From contig CALYLX010000063.1 of NCBI GenBank assembly GCA_944990035.1, forward strand, positions 1 to 64,000: 64,000 nucleotides of DNA, in the 5' to 3' direction. A program made the position numbers and the translations under genes. This document shows positions 60,185 to 64,000 of this stretch, piece after piece (position 1 is the first letter of the stretch; each line of letters starts with the position of its first letter). The notes below the pieces were generated by a model. The model worked only from the letters and a program-made list of their open reading frames with translations, was not told the DNA's origin and searched no databases. The stretch comes from Clitopilus passeckerianus. Lineage: Eukaryota > Basidiomycota > Agaricomycetes > Agaricales > Entolomataceae.

Positions 60185-61099
60185 ATGGCAAACAATACCT
60201 CTTCAACAAACAGCACTCGCAGATCAACCCCCAGCACTGCCACTGCCAGGAAGGCAACTACTGCCTCTGGTGGAGCGCGAGCAAAGAAGACGGCTCTCGG
60301 CGATGCAACCAATACCAATCAAGGTGTGCATTTATTCTCATCTACCTCCTATCTCGCCTTGCAACTTACCTTCACATGTAGAGGTTGCTTCTCTGACGGC
60401 AGAGTTGAAGAAGCTTCAAGGTCAGTTTCCCCTTGATTTGCACATTGACCCTTACTAATCTTCCTGATTTCAGCTTCGTATGACAGCCTGCAAAAGCAAG
60501 TGGCTAAATCAGTGGAGGTCAAGGCTACCATTCCCCGTCCTATCTATGGAGTTGCTGGACAAGATTACAACCTACAAGACGAGATGAAGTTGTCTGAAAA
60601 GAAGGAGCTTTACGCTGCCATCCGCGTGAGTAGTCCAGTTCGTCATATGATCCCAAGACTCACAATCCCATCTCAGCGATCCGTTCGTGCAACTATTGCA
60701 GCTGCCGGCCTTGACTACAAGGTGACATGGAAACATCAGCCAAAGGATAAGATCTGCCAAATCATCGCCATTGTATGTCCTTCCATTTATCAGCCGCTAT
60801 AGCATTATCTAATACCCGGATTGTAGGTTCGAGCTCGGCATGAGTACCTCAAGAACTTCGTAAACACCTGGCCTGTTGAAGAGCTGATCAAAGCCAACCT
60901 CAAGAACAAGCGAGCTTACGCTCGCAAACATGGCTTTGATGCTATTACGGCTGATGCTCAACTGGTCGATGATGACGGTCAGGCGGCGGATCAGGGTCCA
61001 TCTCAGGGAGATGGGACGGGTGCAGGCGAAGGCGGAGGTGCAGGTAACAATGGAGAGGATGATGGGGAGCCAGAGGACAGCGAGATGGGTATCGAGTAA
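60185..61099 (+). CDS. CACTA accessory gene Z, small charged protein, possible TNPA-like DNA-binding partner
   Basis: Five exons give about 245 residues. A Ser/Thr/Ala-rich basic N-terminus (NSTRRSTPSTATARKATT) is followed by a short heptad stretch (EVASLTAELKKLQASYDSLQKQV). The conserved-looking core comes next: ATIPRPIYGVAGQDYNLQDEM, KKELYAAIRRSVRATIAAAGLDY, FVNTWPVEELIKANLKNKRAYARKHG. A Gly/Asp/Glu-rich tail ends EDSEMGIE. From memory the IPRP-G-AG-YNLQ core recurs in mushroom genomes in proteins without assigned function. A coiled coil plus a basic helical core would suit binding of the element's subterminal repeats, as TNPA does in maize Spm; this is inference. Confidence 0.65.
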
Positions 61100-61533
61100 A
61101 GGCCCAGGCAACCACCAGGATTAGCAGTGTTCTCCCTCTGTGAAATACTTGTTTTAATGCTTGAAATGTATGAAATTTGTATGAGATTCCGAGCAACCCC
61201 GGCTGGATTTATGAACGAAATGTGACCTAAACCTACTGACAGTAATAGAAACTTCATGACCTTATGGATGGCATTTCACAGGTTTCTCGATTGGATTCCA
61301 TCATGGATAAGGATATTTCCTCCATCTTTCCAGGTGTAATCACGCACTCAAAACGGACAAAAACCCACCAACCCATCAGACATATTGGTTGGAAATTGTG
61401 TTGAAGTACCTACTGAATTTTTGCCACCTGTGTGTGGAAAACCACCACACTGGTTATGTGGAATTTGATCCGTAAAACAAAGAGAAAAACCATATTAATA
61501 TGGATTAATGAAGGTATGGAGTGTGTCATTTTC

Positions 61534-61721
61534 CGGATGAATTTCGACATGATGTTCATACATATCATGTATTGTTTTCCGCTATCTATACATTCTATTT
61601 AGGGTGGAAAATATGTCTACGAAAGAATGAAACCCCGTCGCCTTTCGGTTGATTTCTGGGTGGTAACTCTTTCGATTACAGGCTGGTATCTATACCTTTT
61701 CAACCCTTCCAACGGATGAAA
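61534..61721. repeat. Right subterminal repeats (CGGATGAA-like)
   Basis: CGGATGAA at 61534-61541 and CGGATGAAA at 61713-61721, matching the words near the left end in the same orientation. The interval 61240-61720 is otherwise AT-rich and non-coding, with repeated TGGAAAA-type words. Confidence 0.5.
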
Positions 61722-61748
61722 CAGGCGTATGAAACTCCATACTCGCGG

Positions 61749-61759
61749 GTTCCACAGTG
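61749..61759 (-). repeat. CACTA element right terminal inverted repeat
   Basis: GTTCCACAGTG, the exact reverse complement of 50671-50681. Confidence 0.88.
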
Positions 61760-61762
61760 CAG
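61760..61762. repeat. Target-site duplication CAG, right copy
   Basis: Matches 50668-50670 directly outside the left terminal repeat. Confidence 0.75.
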
Positions 61763-64000
61763 ACTGCCAGCAACTTAGAGTTAATACCACAAGTTAGCTG
61801 GTCTACCTCGTGTATTTGTTCTGGGCTGGGAAACCTGAAGCATTAAAGAAAGGCGTACAGCCAGGAGGAAGGCCATGGACCATGGTGGTTTTCGGCCAGG
61901 ACATGATGTCACTCGTTCAGCTAGCTATCCTGAGAATTGCAACAAGCGTTTGCGGACTTCGTGTCCGGCTGGCAGCCTTCGACGTGGATATCCGACCGGC
62001 AAGCAGAGCCGTGTCATTATGAGGAAGCACCAGACCAAAGCTTGTTTCCCCGCGTTTGCATTGAACATTAATGTTTAAAGCATCAGAACGTCGGGTGACT
62101 ATTGCATAGACGACAGAAAGTGCCTCGATGCGAAACGGAGCCGACGCTGGGTAATTCATTGGTGAGAAACAGCACTAGGGTATCAACGGTTGTGACCCTT
62201 CCCCGCTTTCTGTGCTTCTTGTAGGGATGTCACCAAAGGTAGCTTGCTGCATCATACAATGCGGGGAGACAGTCCTTCAGTCCCTGCAAGCTTCGCACCA
62301 CGCAAGTCGGAGCAACACGGGGCAAGCTACAACGATCGGTTGTGATGCAGATGTCGTCTCCATGATCCATCAATTGCCTTTTCGAGTATACTGCCTCCGT
62401 ATCATGCTAGTTTCCTTTTCTTTGCATTTGCGTCCGACCTGCTTGGGAGCCTCATGTTTATACCCCCGTGTGGTGGGTTGTCAGCGCTGATCAGAGCCCC
62501 GACGCGGAAGCAACTGCTACTTAGAGTCGGCCACTATCTCAAACATGTCCAGAGACTAGAGTTACTATTGGTCCAACTTTCACCGTGTCGCACATCCGAC
62601 GCCTTGTTGCGTTGACTGGATGACCCACCCTCGAGGAACTTTGAAGCATGGGTCAACGAAGTCTATTTCGAGTCCATGCGACTTGCACACATTGTGGCAA
62701 CCTCTTGGCCGACATTTCTCCATGATCATGACGCTGATTGTGATAGCCATTGCCTGGCAGATCTCAATTTCTACCCTCCTAGTTTAACCCACATACAGAA
62801 ACAGGATGGACAGCTATCATTGGTGTCGCTATCCAGCAGACATCAACCCTTCAAAATGTAACACATACAGGATGTATGTGCATCACGGTTCGAACCAATC
62901 CTGGCTGGCTGCCGGACTATCACATTCAAACCTGAGATATCAGGACCTGATGCATAGACTTGGACGTGCTACCCTGGAACGAAAGATATACAGTTCTGCC
63001 CTCGGATTCTTCATGCATCATTACCCAGAGACCATCTGAATCACTAATGGTCCCGGGAGACCATGATGAAACCATCTGTCGTGCTCGTGGTAAACGATGA
63101 GGTCCTGCGAAGTTTCTCCGCTCGCTTGTACGCCCCTACTCAATCGATGGCGTACTCAGGTTGGTCGACATCTGGGAACCCACCTTATTTCTTGACCAGA
63201 TCTTCCCAATGCGGTAAAATCCTTGATATGCGGAATTTTCTTGCTATTCTGCACTGGCGAGTTGAAGGCTAGGGCTGCAAACGCGAGATTTTCCGCCTGA
63301 TAGGGGAACATCAATCAAGCTTTTCAAAGGACACCGACATGCCATCCGGCCTTTTCTCACTGTCTTTCGCGACTCTGTAACAGACAGCCAGACTTGCTTT
63401 ATGACACCCTTTACTGTATTTTTCCGGGCGGGCCGCCTCGTCCCGTCGAGATGAGTGCATCGGCCGTGAAGGTCCTAACCGCTCTGATCATCAATCTCGG
63501 TGAAATGGGGGTAAGGATACCGCTCTCAGACCTTGACAGCCGGCGGTCCAGAGCAAGCACATTGTGAAGACTGATCCTCGATGCCGCAAAGGTCCCTTTG
63601 GTACTCTGCTCTGATACTACCTGAGAAGAACGCGGTTATTGGATAGTTGGTGCCTAGCTCGTCGTATTTTGCCACGATAAACACCAGACGCGGCTCAACT
63701 AGACAGTCTAGACTCACAAACTAAGTATGGTGGAAAAATAACACCCTTGGCTCAAAACCCAACTTCTGGTTTGAAACTTTAAAGGTATCACCTACGTGCA
63801 CTTCAAAGGCCACTCTGACACTAATAATAGTTATCTCTGAGATACGTATTCGCTCCCAGTTTCGTTTGACCACATGACATGAATCTAAATGAAGGCAAGT
63901 GATGGTCACACCATTCAACCAATAGTATACTGCAGCGGGTACCCCATACCTCCTCTACCCCGCAGCAAATAAGAGTGGACCGTCTTCTCGCTTGTAAAGG
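61763..64000. other. Right flank of the CACTA insertion, no recognisable gene
   Basis: About 2.2 kb of sequence with only short open frames on both strands (for example 62212-62490 plus, 63063-63272 plus, 63526-63717 minus). No protein family, tRNA or repeat boundary was identified. It is the continuation of the gene-poor tract on the left side of the element. Confidence 0.45.

Larger units (their letters stand above)
50671..61759. mobile_element. CACTA (EnSpm) DNA transposon, 11,089 bp, with Tnp2 transposase and three accessory genes
   Basis: The ends are an 11-bp perfect inverted repeat, CACTGTGGAAC at 50671-50681 and its reverse complement GTTCCACAGTG at 61749-61759, flanked on both sides by CAG (3-bp target duplication). 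The first bases, CACTG, are the form expected for CACTA-superfamily termini. CGGATGAA-type words lie near both ends. Inside are the Tnp2 transposase (minus, 51055-54383), gene X (plus, from 55892), gene Y (minus, 58349-59422) and gene Z (plus, 60185-61099). All have short introns. Size and a multi-gene content fit autonomous CACTA elements. The perfect ends and duplication suggest a recent insertion. Confidence 0.88.

Noticed and set aside
62887..62896. GGTTCGAACC, matches a tRNA B-box
   Set aside because: The flanking bases do not form a T-arm stem or an acceptor stem; the word is a palindrome that arises by chance.

Overview
The window is nuclear DNA from a filamentous basidiomycete, most likely a plant-litter- or wood-degrading Agaricomycete. 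The signs are many GT-AG introns of about 45-65 nt per gene, closely packed housekeeping genes of fungal type (GEM1, VPS45, ERV46, SCS2/VAP, CSC1-type channel, RasGEF), and two secreted plant-cell-wall enzymes (a GDSL esterase of CE16 type and a GH131 glucanase carrying a fungal CBM1). Gene models were spliced by eye from consensus splice sites and from recognised protein families. Start codons and some small exons are therefore approximate. No database search was run.

Layout. 1-38 kb is gene-dense. It holds the 3' end of an ABCB-type ABC transporter, VAP/Scs2, CE16 esterase, GH131-CBM1, a CSC1/OSCA-like channel, a dipeptidyl-peptidase V-like S9 peptidase, MRT4, deoxyhypusine hydroxylase (LIA1), a Tma23-like Lys-rich nucleolar protein, a VWA-domain protein, GEM1 (Miro), an F-box/WD protein, a Cdc25-type RasGEF with SH3 domain, a basic/acidic coiled-coil protein, ERV46, VPS45, a GSKIP-domain protein and an OGFr-domain protein. 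Several pairs are divergent with short shared promoters: MRT4/LIA1, GEM1/F-box, VPS45/GSKIP. From 38 kb onward the window is gene-poor. There is one ECL1-type zinc-binding regulator at 44.9-46.3 kb, flanked by about 6.9 kb and 4.3 kb without recognisable genes.

The most notable object is at 50671-61759: an 11,089-bp CACTA (EnSpm) DNA transposon whose ends I could define. It is bounded by an 11-bp perfect terminal inverted repeat (CACTGTGGAAC) and a 3-bp target-site duplication (CAG). A CGGATGAA-type motif recurs near both ends. It encodes a Tnp2-type transposase and three further intron-containing genes, called X, Y and Z here, that have no assigned function. X resembles a multicopy Agaricomycete family and has an in-frame TAA before its conserved C-terminus. 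Z is a small charged protein that could play the part of TNPA, the end-binding accessory protein of plant CACTA elements (inference).

The RasGEF and the transposase each show apparent one-base losses, nearly all in short homopolymer runs, at positions where the conserved protein family changes frame. This looks more like residual indel errors of the assembly than biological decay, and anyone re-annotating these genes should know of it.
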